This document shows positions 1-8,521 of a DNA stretch of 64,000 nt, piece by piece (the first letter of the stretch is position 1; each line of letters begins with the position of its first letter). A model generated the notes under the pieces. That model did no database searches, was not told the DNA's origin, and saw only the letters and a program-made list of their open reading frames with translations. Source of the stretch: Mesorhizobium sp. AR07 (lineage in GTDB: Bacteria > Pseudomonadota > Alphaproteobacteria > Rhizobiales > Rhizobiaceae); NCBI RefSeq assembly GCF_024746815.1, contig NZ_CP080525.1:5326501-5390500 (forward strand). Direction: 5' to 3'. The position numbers and the translations under genes were made by a program.

Positions 1-101
1 AAACTAGGTCTTTTGCTGCGGCGTTGCAACACCTATAAGGGCGCTTCCAGTGAGACCTTTTGCCACTTTCCCTTCCCCTTTTGAGACGCCTTGCAACGAG
101 C

Positions 102-830
102 ATGTCCACGCTGATCCTGATCCCGGCCCGCATGGCCTCGACCCGCCTGCCGGGCAAGCCGCTGGCCGACATCGCCGGCGCGCCGATGATCGTCCATGTC
201 GCTCGCCGCGCGACCGAGGCCGGCCTTGGCCGAGTGGTGGTGGCGACCGACACGCAAAGCGTGGCGGAAGCGGTACGCGCGCATGGTTTCGAGGCCGTGA
301 TGACCCGCATGGATCATGAATCCGGCTCCGATCGCATCCACGAGGCGCTGGTCGCGCTCGATCCCGGGCGCAAGGTCGAAACGATCGTCAATGTGCAGGG
401 CGATCTGCCGACGATCGATCCGCAAATCATCGTCGCATCGCTCAGGCCTTTCGAGAATGCCGCGGTGGATATCGCCACGCTCGGCGTCGAGATCGTCCGC
501 GATGAGGAAAAGACCAATCCGAACGTCGTCAAGATCGTCGGCTCGCCGCTGTCCGGCACCCGGCTGCGGGCGCTCTATTTCACCCGCGCCACCGCACCGT
601 GGGGCGAGGGCGCGCTCTATCACCACATAGGCCTCTATGCCTATCGTCGCGCGGCACTCGAGCGCTTCGTCGCGCTGAAGCCGTCGCCGCTCGAACGGCG
701 CGAACGGTTGGAACAGTTGCGGGCGCTGGAAGCCGGCATGCGCATCGACGCCGAGATCGTGCACTCGCTGCCGCTTGGCGTCGACACGCCGGAAGATCTC
801 GAACGCGCCAGAACCATCCTTTCAAACTGA
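102..830 (+). CDS. kdsB: 3-deoxy-manno-octulosonate cytidylyltransferase (CMP-Kdo synthetase)
   Basis: This cytoplasmic enzyme couples Kdo to CMP from CTP, which activates the sugar for the lipid A inner core. The 242-residue product has the family N-terminus [16 protein letters not shown] (nucleotide-binding loop, residues about 5-20), an NVQGDLP segment near residue 103 where the family usually has NVQGDEP, and the downstream [11 protein letters not shown] stretch. Length is normal. I chose ATG 102 because the family begins with M-(S)-x-LILIPAR; an in-frame TTG at 60 would add 14 atypical residues. pheA follows 41 bp downstream on the same strand, so the two may be co-transcribed. The first 100 bases of the window hold no gene I can recognise. 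Confidence 0.96.
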   Translation: MSTLILIPARMASTRLPGKPLADIAGAPMIVHVARRATEAGLGRVVVATDTQSVAEAVRAHGFEAVMTRMDHESGSDRIHEALVALDPGRKVETIVNVQGDLPTIDPQIIVASLRPFENAAVDIATLGVEIVRDEEKTNPNVVKIVGSPLSGTRLRALYFTRATAPWGEGALYHHIGLYAYRRAALERFVALKPSPLERRERLEQLRALEAGMRIDAEIVHSLPLGVDTPEDLERARTILSN

Positions 831-871
831 GAAATTCCTTCCAACAGAGACATTTGAATCGAGACTTGGGC

Positions 872-1735
872 ATGCCTGAAAAGACCAACAGAATATCCTT
901 CCAGGGCGAGCCGGGCGCCAATTCCGACACCGCCAGCCGCAACGTCTATCCCTCGATGGAGCCGTTGCCGTGTCCGACCTTCGAGGACGCGTTCAACGCC
1001 GTCGAGACGGGCAAGGCCGATCTCGCCATGATCCCGATCGAGAACACCATCGCCGGGCGCGTCGCCGACATCCATCATCTGTTGCCGGAATCGAAGCTGC
1101 ACATCGTAGGCGAATATTTCCTGCCGATCCATTTCCAGCTGATGGTTCTGCCCGGCGTCAAACGCGACGAGATCAAGACCGTGCACAGCCACATCCACGC
1201 GCTTGGCCAGTGCCGCAAATACATCCGCAAGAACGGCTGGAAGGCGGTGGTCGCTGGCGATACTGCGGGCGCCGCCAAGCTGGTCTCCGAGATCAAGGAT
1301 CGCACGATGGCCGCGCTGGCGCCGGCGCTGGCCGCGACGCTCTATGGGCTCGACATCATCGAGGAGAATGTCGAGGACACCGATTCCAACGTCACCCGCT
1401 TTGTCGTTCTGACCAAGAACAAGCAGTGGGCAGAACGTCCGTCAGCCGACACCAAGATGATGACGACCTTCATCTTCCGCGTCCGCAACGTGCCGGCAGC
1501 GCTCTACAAGGCCATGGGCGGCTTCGCCACCAACGGCATCAACATGACCAAGCTGGAAAGCTACCAGTTGGGGGCTTTCACGGCGACGCTGTTTTACGCC
1601 GACATCGAGGGCCATCCCGACGATCCGCTGGTCAAGCTGGCGCTGGACGAACTTCGCTTTTTCTCCCGCGAGGTGCGGATTCTGGGTGTTTATCCAGCCA
1701 GCGAATCACGCGAGCAGTGGAAAGTGGCGGACTAA
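872..1735 (+). CDS. pheA: Prephenate dehydratase with C-terminal ACT domain
   Basis: It converts prephenate to phenylpyruvate in phenylalanine synthesis. The 287-residue product starts with ISFQGEPGANSDTA, the usual dehydratase opening, and carries the catalytic TRF motif in DSNVTRFVVL near residue 180. A C-terminal ACT domain from about residue 200 would give feedback inhibition by phenylalanine; its ESRP-like motif reads ESYQ. There is no chorismate mutase domain, so this is the monofunctional form. ATG 872 is used because the upstream in-frame extension overlaps kdsB and is not dehydratase-like. Its TAA stop overlaps the stop codon of the convergent Dabb gene by two bases. Confidence 0.95.
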   Translation: MPEKTNRISFQGEPGANSDTASRNVYPSMEPLPCPTFEDAFNAVETGKADLAMIPIENTIAGRVADIHHLLPESKLHIVGEYFLPIHFQLMVLPGVKRDEIKTVHSHIHALGQCRKYIRKNGWKAVVAGDTAGAAKLVSEIKDRTMAALAPALAATLYGLDIIEENVEDTDSNVTRFVVLTKNKQWAERPSADTKMMTTFIFRVRNVPAALYKAMGGFATNGINMTKLESYQLGAFTATLFYADIEGHPDDPLVKLALDELRFFSREVRILGVYPASESREQWKVAD

Positions 1736-2037
1736 ACCACCGAGCCCAGCGGCACATAGTCGATTTCAAGGAAGGTCTCGACTTCCGGGACCCAGCGGTC
1801 GCGCACGAAAGCGACATGGTCGGGATGGTCGTTGTACCTCGTATAGGCGGCCTGGTCGGCGAACTCCATCGAGAAGCCGAAATGATAATCGTTCTTGGGG
1901 CTGATCTGCCGCAATTGCTCGAAATGCGTGACGCCCCTGATCGCGGTGAGGATTTTCTTGGCGTCGACCAGGAACCTCTTTTCCTCCAGCGAATGAGGCG
2001 GATGCTTCAGCGTGAAGACGACGGTGTGACGGATCAT
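1732..2037 (-). CDS. Dabb (stress-responsive alpha/beta barrel) domain protein
   Basis: A 101-residue protein made of one Dabb domain: MIRHTVVFTLK at the start, the middle FGFSMEFADQAAYTRYNDHPDH and the end VETFLEIDYVPLGS. The Dabb fold is a small dimeric ferredoxin-like barrel found in plant stress proteins and in some bacterial enzymes; the substrate cannot be told from sequence. ATG 2037 is preceded by AGGAG seven bases upstream, which argues against the in-frame TTG at 2052. It is the last gene of a leftward group (HIT protein, NADH pyrophosphatase, this gene), 37 bp after the pyrophosphatase, and its stop codon interlocks with that of pheA. Confidence 0.85.
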   Translation of the reverse strand: MIRHTVVFTLKHPPHSLEEKRFLVDAKKILTAIRGVTHFEQLRQISPKNDYHFGFSMEFADQAAYTRYNDHPDHVAFVRDRWVPEVETFLEIDYVPLGSVV

Positions 2038-2074
2038 TTTCTGCTCCTGCAATGTCTTTCAATGTTCGCGGCCA

Positions 2075-3019
2075 TCATTCGCCGTCGACCCAGGCGCGAA
2101 TGAGGTGGTGTGCGATGGCGCCTTTCGGTGGCGTGATCAAATTGTCGGGATGCTCCCGCGACAGCATCAGACGCACCTCGTCGCGGCCAAACCAGCGGCA
2201 GTCTTCGAGCTCGTTGAGGTCGGCCTGGATGTCGTCGTTGAGCGGCTCGCCGAAGCAGCCGATCATCAGCGAATAGGGAAACGGCCAGGGCTGGCTGGCA
2301 TGGTAGACGACGCGGCCGAGCCTGATGCCGGCCTCCTCCAGCGTTTCGCGGCGTACCGCCGCCTCGATCGTCTCGCCCGGCTCGATGAAACCGGCAAGCG
2401 CCGAATACATGCCCGGCGCGAAATGCCGGCCGCGCCCCAGCAGGCATTTCTCCGGCGTCGCGGTCAGCATGATCGCCACCGGGTCGGTGCGCGGAAAATG
2501 CTCGGTGCCGCAATTCGGGCAGTGGCGCTTGTAGCCGCCGGCCCGCATCTGTGATTCGCTGCCGCATTTGCTGCAAAAACGATGGCTTGCATGCCAGGCG
2601 AGCAGGGCAGCGCCCTGCGCCATGGCGCCGGCGGCCGCCTCGTCGATCAGCCCTTGCATATAGACCGAGCGGTAGTCGATCGCCTTGACGGTCTCGGGCA
2701 GATGTTCGGCGTCGAGGCCGGCTGGCATTGCCAGCACGGGTCCCTGTTCGGAAAAGCCGAGCAGGACGCCGTCGGCAAGGGAAAGCTTGAAAGGCTGGCT
2801 TTCGGCGACACCGAACCAGGGGTCGAGGCCGCCGCCACCGCCGAGCTTCAGATAGAGCCGGCCGTCACTCATCAAAAGCAGCCTCGTCGTCGGATCGGCG
2901 AGCGCCTTGTCCACCGAGTCATCGGCGCGGTTCTCGGACTGTCGGTCGATGGTGTTGCCGGCAAAGCCGACGAACTGGCTCGGCTCGCGCAGCGGCGCGT
3001 CAAACAGGCGGAAGCTCAT
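2075..3019 (-). CDS. nudC: NADH pyrophosphatase (Nudix family, NudC type)
   Basis: It hydrolyses NAD(H) to NMN(H) and AMP; members of this family can also remove NAD caps from RNA. The 314-residue product has a four-cysteine zinc ribbon (CSKCG then CPNCG, about residues 150-175), a complete Nudix box starting GFIEPGETIEAAVRRETLEE near residue 220, and the SQPWPFPYS signature that marks NADH pyrophosphatases downstream of the box. ATG 3019 gives the usual MSFRLFDAPLRE-type start; the open frame continues upstream to 3151 but overlaps the HIT gene. It is in the same leftward group as the HIT and Dabb genes. Confidence 0.94.
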   Translation of the reverse strand: MSFRLFDAPLREPSQFVGFAGNTIDRQSENRADDSVDKALADPTTRLLLMSDGRLYLKLGGGGGLDPWFGVAESQPFKLSLADGVLLGFSEQGPVLAMPAGLDAEHLPETVKAIDYRSVYMQGLIDEAAAGAMAQGAALLAWHASHRFCSKCGSESQMRAGGYKRHCPNCGTEHFPRTDPVAIMLTATPEKCLLGRGRHFAPGMYSALAGFIEPGETIEAAVRRETLEEAGIRLGRVVYHASQPWPFPYSLMIGCFGEPLNDDIQADLNELEDCRWFGRDEVRLMLSREHPDNLITPPKGAIAHHLIRAWVDGE

Positions 3020-3072
3020 GCGGACTCTGATGCTTTGGGATGAACATGTTTGGGATGAACACAGGGGAAGGC

Positions 3073-3492
3073 TTATAGCGCCGCCCTTATCGTTTCGGCA
3101 AACTGGCGCAGGTCGGAACGCTGATAGGGCTCGCGCAGGCCATGTCCCCACACCGGGCCGGGCCAGCCGGGATCGCCTTCCGAACGCGCGATAACGTGGA
3201 CATGCAGCTGGCGCACCATGTTGCCGAGCGCACCGGTGTTGATCTTGGTGCAGCCGGTCGCCTTCTTCAGCGCCTGCGCCACCATATTGGTCTCGAAGGT
3301 CAGCATCGCCTGGTCAAGCGGCGTCATGTCGTGGATTTCCTCCGCGCCCGGCCGCTGCGGCACCAACAGCAGCCATGGCCAGCGACGGTCGTTCATCACC
3401 CGCAATTCGCACAGCCCAAGCCACATCAATTGCTCGCTGTCCGCCTCCAGCCGGGCGTCCAGCGTGAATCCGGCCTTCAGGCCCGGCAGCAT
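3073..3492 (-). CDS. HIT-family protein (nucleotide hydrolase/transferase fold)
   Basis: A 139-residue histidine-triad superfamily protein. The signature appears as QLHVHVIARSEGD near residue 100, with Gln in place of the first His of the triad, a variant seen in a rhizobial HIT subgroup. The KINTGALGNMVRQLHVHVIA context and the short length fit Ap4A-hydrolase-like or HINT-like enzymes; the substrate is unknown. ATG 3492 has AAGGG about eight bases upstream, whereas the alternative ATG at 3531 has no ribosome-binding site. The nudC start lies 53 bp downstream, and both act on nucleotide pyrophosphates, which suggests a small nucleotide clean-up operon. Confidence 0.86.
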   Translation of the reverse strand: MLPGLKAGFTLDARLEADSEQLMWLGLCELRVMNDRRWPWLLLVPQRPGAEEIHDMTPLDQAMLTFETNMVAQALKKATGCTKINTGALGNMVRQLHVHVIARSEGDPGWPGPVWGHGLREPYQRSDLRQFAETIRAAL

Positions 3493-3642
3493 CGGCGTTT
3501 CCCTTGCTTTTCCTGGTTTCCTCAAACGCATGAACGCTAGAGCGGCGGCAACAGGGCTGCAAGCGAATCATTCATCCCCAGCGGTTCGTGATGGCGATTC
3601 GCCTGCGCACTTGCATTTCATCGCCGAATTGCCGATATGGAC

Positions 3643-3743
3643 AGCGGGAGGTTGGTGGTGGACGATCCACTCGCCAACCGGGTCAGGTCCGGAAGGAAGC
3701 AGCCCTAACGAGCCCGGAACGGGTCATTGTTCCAGCCTCCCAC
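3643..3743 (+). ncRNA. ffs: Signal recognition particle RNA, small bacterial (4.5S) type
   Basis: The apical domain is unmistakable: GTCCGGAAGGAAGCAGCC at about 3687-3704 forms the Ffh-binding loop and GGAA tetraloop. The outer arms GCGGGAGGTTGG (from 3644) and CCAGCCTCC (to 3740) pair to close a single long hairpin of about 100 nt. It lies about 100 bp upstream of dnaX, the conserved place for ffs in many proteobacteria. The exact ends are estimated from pairing. This RNA occupies most of the otherwise gene-free 3493-3849 interval. Confidence 0.93.
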
Positions 3744-3849
3744 CTCATTGGGCCCTTCTCGCGACATTGACGACGCATTGCAGCGCGGGCGAGACTATGC
3801 GCAGGAATAGGCCGCCTTCGGGCGCGGTCATTTGGAGCTTCAAGGGCGA

Positions 3850-5652
3850 ATGAGCGAAGCCGGAAATTCGGGAACGGACAAGGCCGCCGCCTATCGCGTG
3901 CTGGCGCGCAAATACCGTCCTTCGAACTTTTCAGAGCTGGTCGGCCAGGAGCCGATGGTGCGCACGCTCACCAACGCCTTTGCCACCGGCCGCATTGCCC
4001 AGGCCTGGATGCTGACCGGCGTACGCGGCGTCGGCAAGACCACGACGGCGCGCATACTGGCGCGGGCCCTGAACTATAAAACCCCTGATATCGACCAGCC
4101 TTCGGTCGACCTTGCCGTGCTCGGCGAGCATTGCCAGGCGATCATGGAAGGCCGCCATGTCGACGTCATCGAGATGGATGCCGCCTCGCACACCGGCATC
4201 GACGACATCAGGGACATCATCGAGCGCGTGCGCTACGCGCCGGTCTCGGCCCGTTACAAGGTCTACATCATCGACGAAGTGCACATGCTGTCCACGCAGG
4301 CCTTCAACGGCCTGCTGAAGACGCTGGAAGAGCCGCCGCCGCACGTCAAGTTCATCTTCGCCACCACCGAAATCCGCAAGGTTCCGATCACCGTTTTGTC
4401 GCGCTGCCAGCGCTTTGATCTCAGGCGCATCGATGCCAGCGCGCTGGTCGCGCATCTCTCCTCGATATCGGCCAAGGAAGGCATTTCGGTCGACGACGAC
4501 GCGCTAGCGATGATCGCGCGCGCGGCCGAAGGCTCGGCCCGCGATTCGCTCTCCATCCTCGACCAGGCGATCGCCCACGGCGCGGGCTCCGTCAGTGCCG
4601 ACGCGGTGCGGGCGATGCTGGGGCTCGCCGACCGCGCCCGCATCGTCGACCTGTTCGAACATGTGATGAAGGGCGATGTCGCGGCCGCACTTGGCGAATT
4701 CCGCGCGCAGTACGACACCGGCGCCGATCCGGCCGCGGTGCTGACCGATCTTGCCGAGTTCAACCACCTCGTCACCCGGCTGCGTTTCGTGCCGACGGCT
4801 GTCGACGACGCGGCGCTGTCGCAGGACGAGCGCCAACGCGGCGCCGATTTCGCCGGGACGCTGTCGGTCAGGGTGCTGTCGCGGACATGGCAGATGCTGC
4901 TCAAGGGCATTCCCGAGGTGCAGTCCTCCAACCGGCCGGTCAGTGCCGCCGAGATGGTGCTGATCCGGCTGGCGCACGCCGCCGACCTGCCGACGCTGGA
5001 CGAGGCGTTGAGATCGCTGGAGGGCGCGGCACCCGTTCAAAATGGCGCGCCGCGCCCGAATGGCGCGCCCGCGGGTTCCGGCAATGGCGGCGGCGCCAGC
5101 GCGGTGGCGCAGGCCCGGATGCCGTCCGGACCGGGTGGCGCGCAGACCATGCGGCTGGTCGAGGCCGCACCCGCTCCCGTCGCCTTCGTCGCGCCCCCGC
5201 AACCGGTGCTGGAGACGCAGCAGGTACCGCTGAAATCGCTGGCCGACATCATTGCCCTTGCCGACGCGCAGCGTGACATCGCCTTCAAGGTCTTGGTCAA
5301 GAGCTGCATCCGCCTCGTGCGTATCGAGCCCGGCCGCATCGACGTCGGCCTGACCAGCGACGCGCCCAAGATGCTGCTCAACGACCTGACCACGAAGCTG
5401 CGCGCCTGGACCGGCCGCAGCTGGCTGGTGTCGCTGTCGAAGGAAGAGGGCGGCCAGACACTCGCCGAAATGGAATCGACCAAGCGCGAGAATGCCTTCC
5501 TCGATGCCAAGAGCGACCCGACCGTGGCCGCCATTCTGGCGCGCTTTCCCGGCGCCAAGATCATCGACGTTCGCATTCCCGACGCGCCGGAAGCCGATAC
5601 GACCGAGGCCGAAGTGCCGGTCGAGCCGCCGGCGGACGACGACGAGACCTAA
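3850..5652 (+). CDS. dnaX: DNA polymerase III subunit gamma/tau
   Basis: Clamp-loader ATPase of the replicative polymerase, 600 residues. The Walker A motif GVRGVGKTTTAR is near residue 57, the DExx-type Walker B is IIDEVHML, and the SRC sensor-1 region reads TVLSRCQRFDLRR. Domain III and a Pro/Ala-rich linker (about 400-460) lead into a tau-specific C-terminal domain. Oddly, the zinc module between Walker A and B keeps only one of the four cysteines found in E. coli DnaX (GEHC), so zinc is probably not bound. ATG 3850 (MSEAGNSGTDKA) is preferred to TTG 3832. A MITE-like element begins directly after the TAA stop. Confidence 0.96.
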   Translation: MSEAGNSGTDKAAAYRVLARKYRPSNFSELVGQEPMVRTLTNAFATGRIAQAWMLTGVRGVGKTTTARILARALNYKTPDIDQPSVDLAVLGEHCQAIMEGRHVDVIEMDAASHTGIDDIRDIIERVRYAPVSARYKVYIIDEVHMLSTQAFNGLLKTLEEPPPHVKFIFATTEIRKVPITVLSRCQRFDLRRIDASALVAHLSSISAKEGISVDDDALAMIARAAEGSARDSLSILDQAIAHGAGSVSADAVRAMLGLADRARIVDLFEHVMKGDVAAALGEFRAQYDTGADPAAVLTDLAEFNHLVTRLRFVPTAVDDAALSQDERQRGADFAGTLSVRVLSRTWQMLLKGIPEVQSSNRPVSAAEMVLIRLAHAADLPTLDEALRSLEGAAPVQNGAPRPNGAPAGSGNGGGASAVAQARMPSGPGGAQTMRLVEAAPAPVAFVAPPQPVLETQQVPLKSLADIIALADAQRDIAFKVLVKSCIRLVRIEPGRIDVGLTSDAPKMLLNDLTTKLRAWTGRSWLVSLSKEEGGQTLAEMESTKRENAFLDAKSDPTVAAILARFPGAKIIDVRIPDAPEADTTEAEVPVEPPADDDET

Positions 5653-5794
5653 GAGACTGTTTCGAAATTCGCTCTGGTGAGTCATATGGTGGTGGTTTCG
5701 AGAACCGTAGCGCAGCGGACATTCGGTCCGTGAGCAACGGAAGCGCAGAAAACGCCATCAGATGGCCGCCAGAGTAGAGTTTCCAAACAGTCTC
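5653..5794. mobile_element. MITE-like element with terminal inverted repeats and TAA direct repeats
   Basis: This 142-bp non-coding element opens with GAGACTGTTT and closes with its exact complement AAACAGTCTC. The pairing continues imperfectly for about 27 bases at each end (CTCTGG and CCAGAG are also matched). It is flanked by TAA on both sides (5650-5652 and 5795-5797), consistent with a short target duplication. The left TAA is the dnaX stop codon. There is no open frame for a transposase, so any movement would need a transposase elsewhere. It separates dnaX from ybaB, which are normally nearly adjacent. Confidence 0.7.
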
Positions 5795-5827
5795 TAACAA
5801 CGGCACGAATCCGCAAAGGACCCGACC

Positions 5828-6151
5828 ATGAAAGATCTTCTCGGCCTGATGGGCAAGGCGAAGGAAATGCAGGCCAAGTTCCAGGCCATGCAGGACGAGA
5901 TCGCCACGCTGGAAGCGTCCGGCCAGGCCGGCGGCGGCCTGGTCAACGTGACGCTGACCGGAAAATTCGAGATGAAGTCTCTGAAGATCGATCCGTCCCT
6001 GTTCAAGGAGGACGATGTCGAGATCCTGGAAGACCTGGTGCTCGCCGCCCATAACGACGCCAAGGCCAAGGTCGAGCAGATCATGCAGGAAAAGACCAAG
6101 GCGTTGACCGCCGGCCTGCCGATCCCGCCAGGAATGAAACTGCCCTTCTAG
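5828..6151 (+). CDS. ybaB: YbaB/EbfC family nucleoid-associated protein
   Basis: A 107-residue DNA-binding protein that forms tweezer-like dimers. The N-terminal helix [22 protein letters not shown], the glycine-rich turn [11 protein letters not shown] and the C-terminal PPGMKLPF are all typical, as is the length. AAAGGA lies about eight bases upstream of ATG 5828. In most bacteria this gene sits directly between dnaX and recR and is co-transcribed with them. Here it follows a MITE-like insertion, and recR lies 1.7 kb further on. Confidence 0.95.
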   Translation: MKDLLGLMGKAKEMQAKFQAMQDEIATLEASGQAGGGLVNVTLTGKFEMKSLKIDPSLFKEDDVEILEDLVLAAHNDAKAKVEQIMQEKTKALTAGLPIPPGMKLPF

Positions 6152-6171
6152 CGTTCGGTGGCGCTACGCCC

Positions 6172-6579
6172 ATGATCGAAGAGCCCTCCGAAAGACTGAT
6201 CGAGCAGCGTGTCCGCAACAGGATCTACGAGCTCCTGGAAATCCTCGCCGATTGCGACGCCGGTGTCGATCTTGTCGGCATCAGGGGCTACTTCGACCTG
6301 TTCGAGGATTTCGTGCATCGCCCGTCGATCGAGGCCGGCACGTCGGCGCTGTCGAAGGACGAACGCGTGATCGTGCTGGAGATCGCCGAATTCCTGGAGG
6401 CGGCCAGCGAGACAAATCCGGACTTCACCAAGGCCGAATTCATCGAAAGCGACTGGCCGGCAAAGATCGCGCCAACGGCCAGGGAGGCACTGGCGCTGTT
6501 CCTCAGGCGCGGCCTGTTTTCGGAGAAGGTCGAAGAGGGTGAACCTGGCCAGTCGGCTGTACTCGCGGCCGGGCGGTAA
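6172..6579 (+). CDS. Hypothetical protein, 135 aa, acidic and helical
   Basis: I do not recognise this family. The product is acidic, has no signal peptide or membrane segment, and looks largely alpha-helical (LIEQRVRNRIYELLEILADC, VIVLEIAEFLEAASE, REALALFLRRGLFSEKVEE). Codon use resembles that of its neighbours. It starts 20 bp after ybaB on the same strand, so it is probably co-transcribed with it. A short palindromic repeat begins one base after its TAA stop. A role linked to DNA processing would be only a guess from position. Confidence 0.7.
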   Translation: MIEEPSERLIEQRVRNRIYELLEILADCDAGVDLVGIRGYFDLFEDFVHRPSIEAGTSALSKDERVIVLEIAEFLEAASETNPDFTKAEFIESDWPAKIAPTAREALALFLRRGLFSEKVEEGEPGQSAVLAAGR

Positions 6580-6580
6580 A

Positions 6581-6624
6581 GCAATTCCAGGAAAAGTGTG
6601 AAACGCTTTTCCGTCCGCAATTGC
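6581..6624. repeat. Short palindromic repeat, family A, copy 1
   Basis: An imperfect hairpin with outer arms GCAATTCC / GCAATTGC and inner arms GGAAAA / TTTTCC. It starts one base after the stop codon of the upstream gene. Copies 2 and 3 are at 33561-33604 and 51009-51052. In this copy the 3-prime arm is followed directly by a second partial version (about 6625-6651, CGTCCGGAATTGCGTTAAA). Its 3-prime-UTR position suggests it ends up at transcript ends. The rest of the gap up to 6841 shows nothing else recognisable. Confidence 0.75.
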
Positions 6625-6841
6625 GTTAAAACGTCCGGAATTGCGTTAAAGCAAGAGATAGAGCGGTTCGGTGTTTCCAGGAAACGAGGAGCTGCTTTAG
6701 CCAGGATAAAGCCACGCAACTGTGCCAGTTTGGCAACAGTGCCTTGTTAATAACCTTTTGGCCATCATTTTGCCTGAAAGTGTCTCATTCTTGCCGCAGC
6801 CTGGGGGCGGGCACTGGAATGAGGGTTACCTGTTGATTGCC

Positions 6842-7765
6842 ATGCGATGGAAGACGCCGCTGTTGCTCGGCGCCGTCATTTCACCCCTGTTTTTGGCTGC
6901 CTGCAGCCAGACCACCTCGCACGGCATGTCCGTCGCCAGCCTGACTGACGCCATCACGCCGAGTTTCCTGAGCTCCCGGTCCTACAGCCACACGCCGAAG
7001 GACAAGGAATGCCTGGAACGGGCGATGTTCTTCGAGTCCAACCGGTCGAGCCGTGACGGCATGATCGCGGTCGGCACTGTGGTCATGAACCGGTTGCGCT
7101 CCGGCAACCACGGCAGCACCATCTGCGAGGTCGTGGGCGAGCCCGGACAGTTCGCGCCCGGCGTCATGACCCGGTCGATGAATTCGCGGGCAATGCCCGA
7201 TGTCGAGGAAGCCGCCGACGCGGTGCTCAAGGGCGAGCGCAAGGCCAAGCTCAAGAACACGATGTATTTCCATACCGCTGGCTTGCGTTTCCCCTACAAG
7301 AACATGCACTACACCATGGTTGCCGGCGGCAATGCCTTCTACGAGAAGCGTGGCCGCAACGGGCAGCCGCTGCCGGATGAACCGCAGGTCGCCATTGCGT
7401 CAGTGGCGCCCGAAATGGTGAAACCAGCCGCGCCAGTGACGCTGGTCGCTTCCGCCGGGCAGCCGCGTCCGGCCAAGCCGGCAACCGTTCGGTCCGCGCC
7501 TGCCCAGCAGATCTATGTGACCGCCGCGGTGGCGCCGACCGCGAAATCCGCGCGCGCCTCTGCAAAGCCGATAATGGTCGCGATGCAGGAACCGATGGAA
7601 GAACCGGATGCCGCCCGTTTTGGTGGAACTCTGGCCAAGCCGGTCATTTCCTCGGTTCAGAACGCGCCACAAGAGGCGGCAATGGGGTTCCAGCCGACGC
7701 CTGAGAACACCGACGCCATTGGCGCGATGATCGCCAGCCAGAGCCGGCCGCTCGAAGCCGACTGA
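6842..7765 (+). CDS. Cell-wall hydrolase lipoprotein (SleB/CwlJ-like, Hydrolase_2 domain)
   Basis: The 307-residue product starts with a lipoprotein signal peptide (MRWKTPLLLGAVISPLFLAA with Cys in the lipobox LAAC, residue about 20). The catalytic-type domain spans about residues 55-160: CLERAMFFESN, GMIAVGTVVMNRL, TICEVV, GEPGQF and KNTMYFHTAG are typical of SleB/CwlJ hydrolases, which act on peptidoglycan. The C-terminal half is low-complexity and rich in Ala, Pro and Val. ATG 6842 is chosen because it gives the signal peptide; the frame is open further upstream. It lies between the hypothetical gene and recR. Confidence 0.88.
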   Translation: MRWKTPLLLGAVISPLFLAACSQTTSHGMSVASLTDAITPSFLSSRSYSHTPKDKECLERAMFFESNRSSRDGMIAVGTVVMNRLRSGNHGSTICEVVGEPGQFAPGVMTRSMNSRAMPDVEEAADAVLKGERKAKLKNTMYFHTAGLRFPYKNMHYTMVAGGNAFYEKRGRNGQPLPDEPQVAIASVAPEMVKPAAPVTLVASAGQPRPAKPATVRSAPAQQIYVTAAVAPTAKSARASAKPIMVAMQEPMEEPDAARFGGTLAKPVISSVQNAPQEAAMGFQPTPENTDAIGAMIASQSRPLEAD

Positions 7766-7871
7766 TCTGCATTCCCGACTGATCCGCACTCGATGGTCCG
7801 CCAAGGCAATATGGCGGGTCATGCGGACGTGGGATGTTCCAAAGCGCTCTGAAAAATCCTAGATCAGAGCG

Positions 7872-8477
7872 ATGTCCAAGCGAATCGCCGGTCCCGAGAT
7901 CGAACGCCTGATCCAGCTCCTGGCCAAGGTGCCTGGCCTGGGTCCCCGTTCGGCTAGGCGCGCCGCACTCCATCTGATCAAGAAGAAGGAGCAGCTGTTG
8001 TCGCCGCTCGCCGCCGCCATGGCCGAGGCGGCCGACAAGGTGCGCATCTGCTCGACCTGCGGCAATGTCGATACGGCGGATCCGTGCATGATCTGCACCG
8101 ATCCGCGCCGTGACGCCGGCACCATCATCATCGTCGAGGACGTCTCCGACCTGTGGGCGCTGGAGCGGGCGGCGGCGATGAATGTGCGCTATCACGTGCT
8201 CGGCGGCACGTTGTCGCCGCTCGATGGCGTCGGCCCCGACCAGCTCAATATCCGCTCGCTGATCGACCGTGTCGCCGGTGGTGAGGTCAAGGAGATCATC
8301 CTCGCCGTCAATGCCACGGTCGAGGGCCAGACCACCGCGCATTACCTCACCGACCAGCTGTCCGGCCTCGACCTCAAGGTGACACGGCTGGCGCATGGCG
8401 TGCCGGTCGGCGGCGAGCTCGACTATCTCGACGAAGGCACGCTGGCCGCCGCACTGCGCTCGCGGACGGCGTTTTGA
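7872..8477 (+). CDS. recR: Recombination protein RecR
   Basis: This is a toroidal DNA-clamp subunit of the RecFOR pathway, which loads RecA on gapped DNA. The 201-residue product has the helix-hairpin-helix [12 protein letters not shown] (about 19-30), the four-cysteine zinc finger [16 protein letters not shown] (about 58-73), a Toprim domain with [15 protein letters not shown], and the C-terminal Walker-like stretch [20 protein letters not shown]. Length is normal. The start [20 protein letters not shown] is canonical. It is one member of the dnaX-ybaB-recR group, here split by two extra genes. Confidence 0.97.
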   Translation: MSKRIAGPEIERLIQLLAKVPGLGPRSARRAALHLIKKKEQLLSPLAAAMAEAADKVRICSTCGNVDTADPCMICTDPRRDAGTIIIVEDVSDLWALERAAAMNVRYHVLGGTLSPLDGVGPDQLNIRSLIDRVAGGEVKEIILAVNATVEGQTTAHYLTDQLSGLDLKVTRLAHGVPVGGELDYLDEGTLAAALRSRTAF

Positions 8478-8521
8478 CGCAATTGGCGGAGAGGGATGCT
8501 TCCTGAGATGACTGCATTCTT

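Noticed and set aside
1-101. A promoter for kdsB (TTGCTG with TATAAG at 34-39)
   Set aside because: The spacing of 15 bases is short and the -35 match poor; with the window edge so near, the call is not safe.
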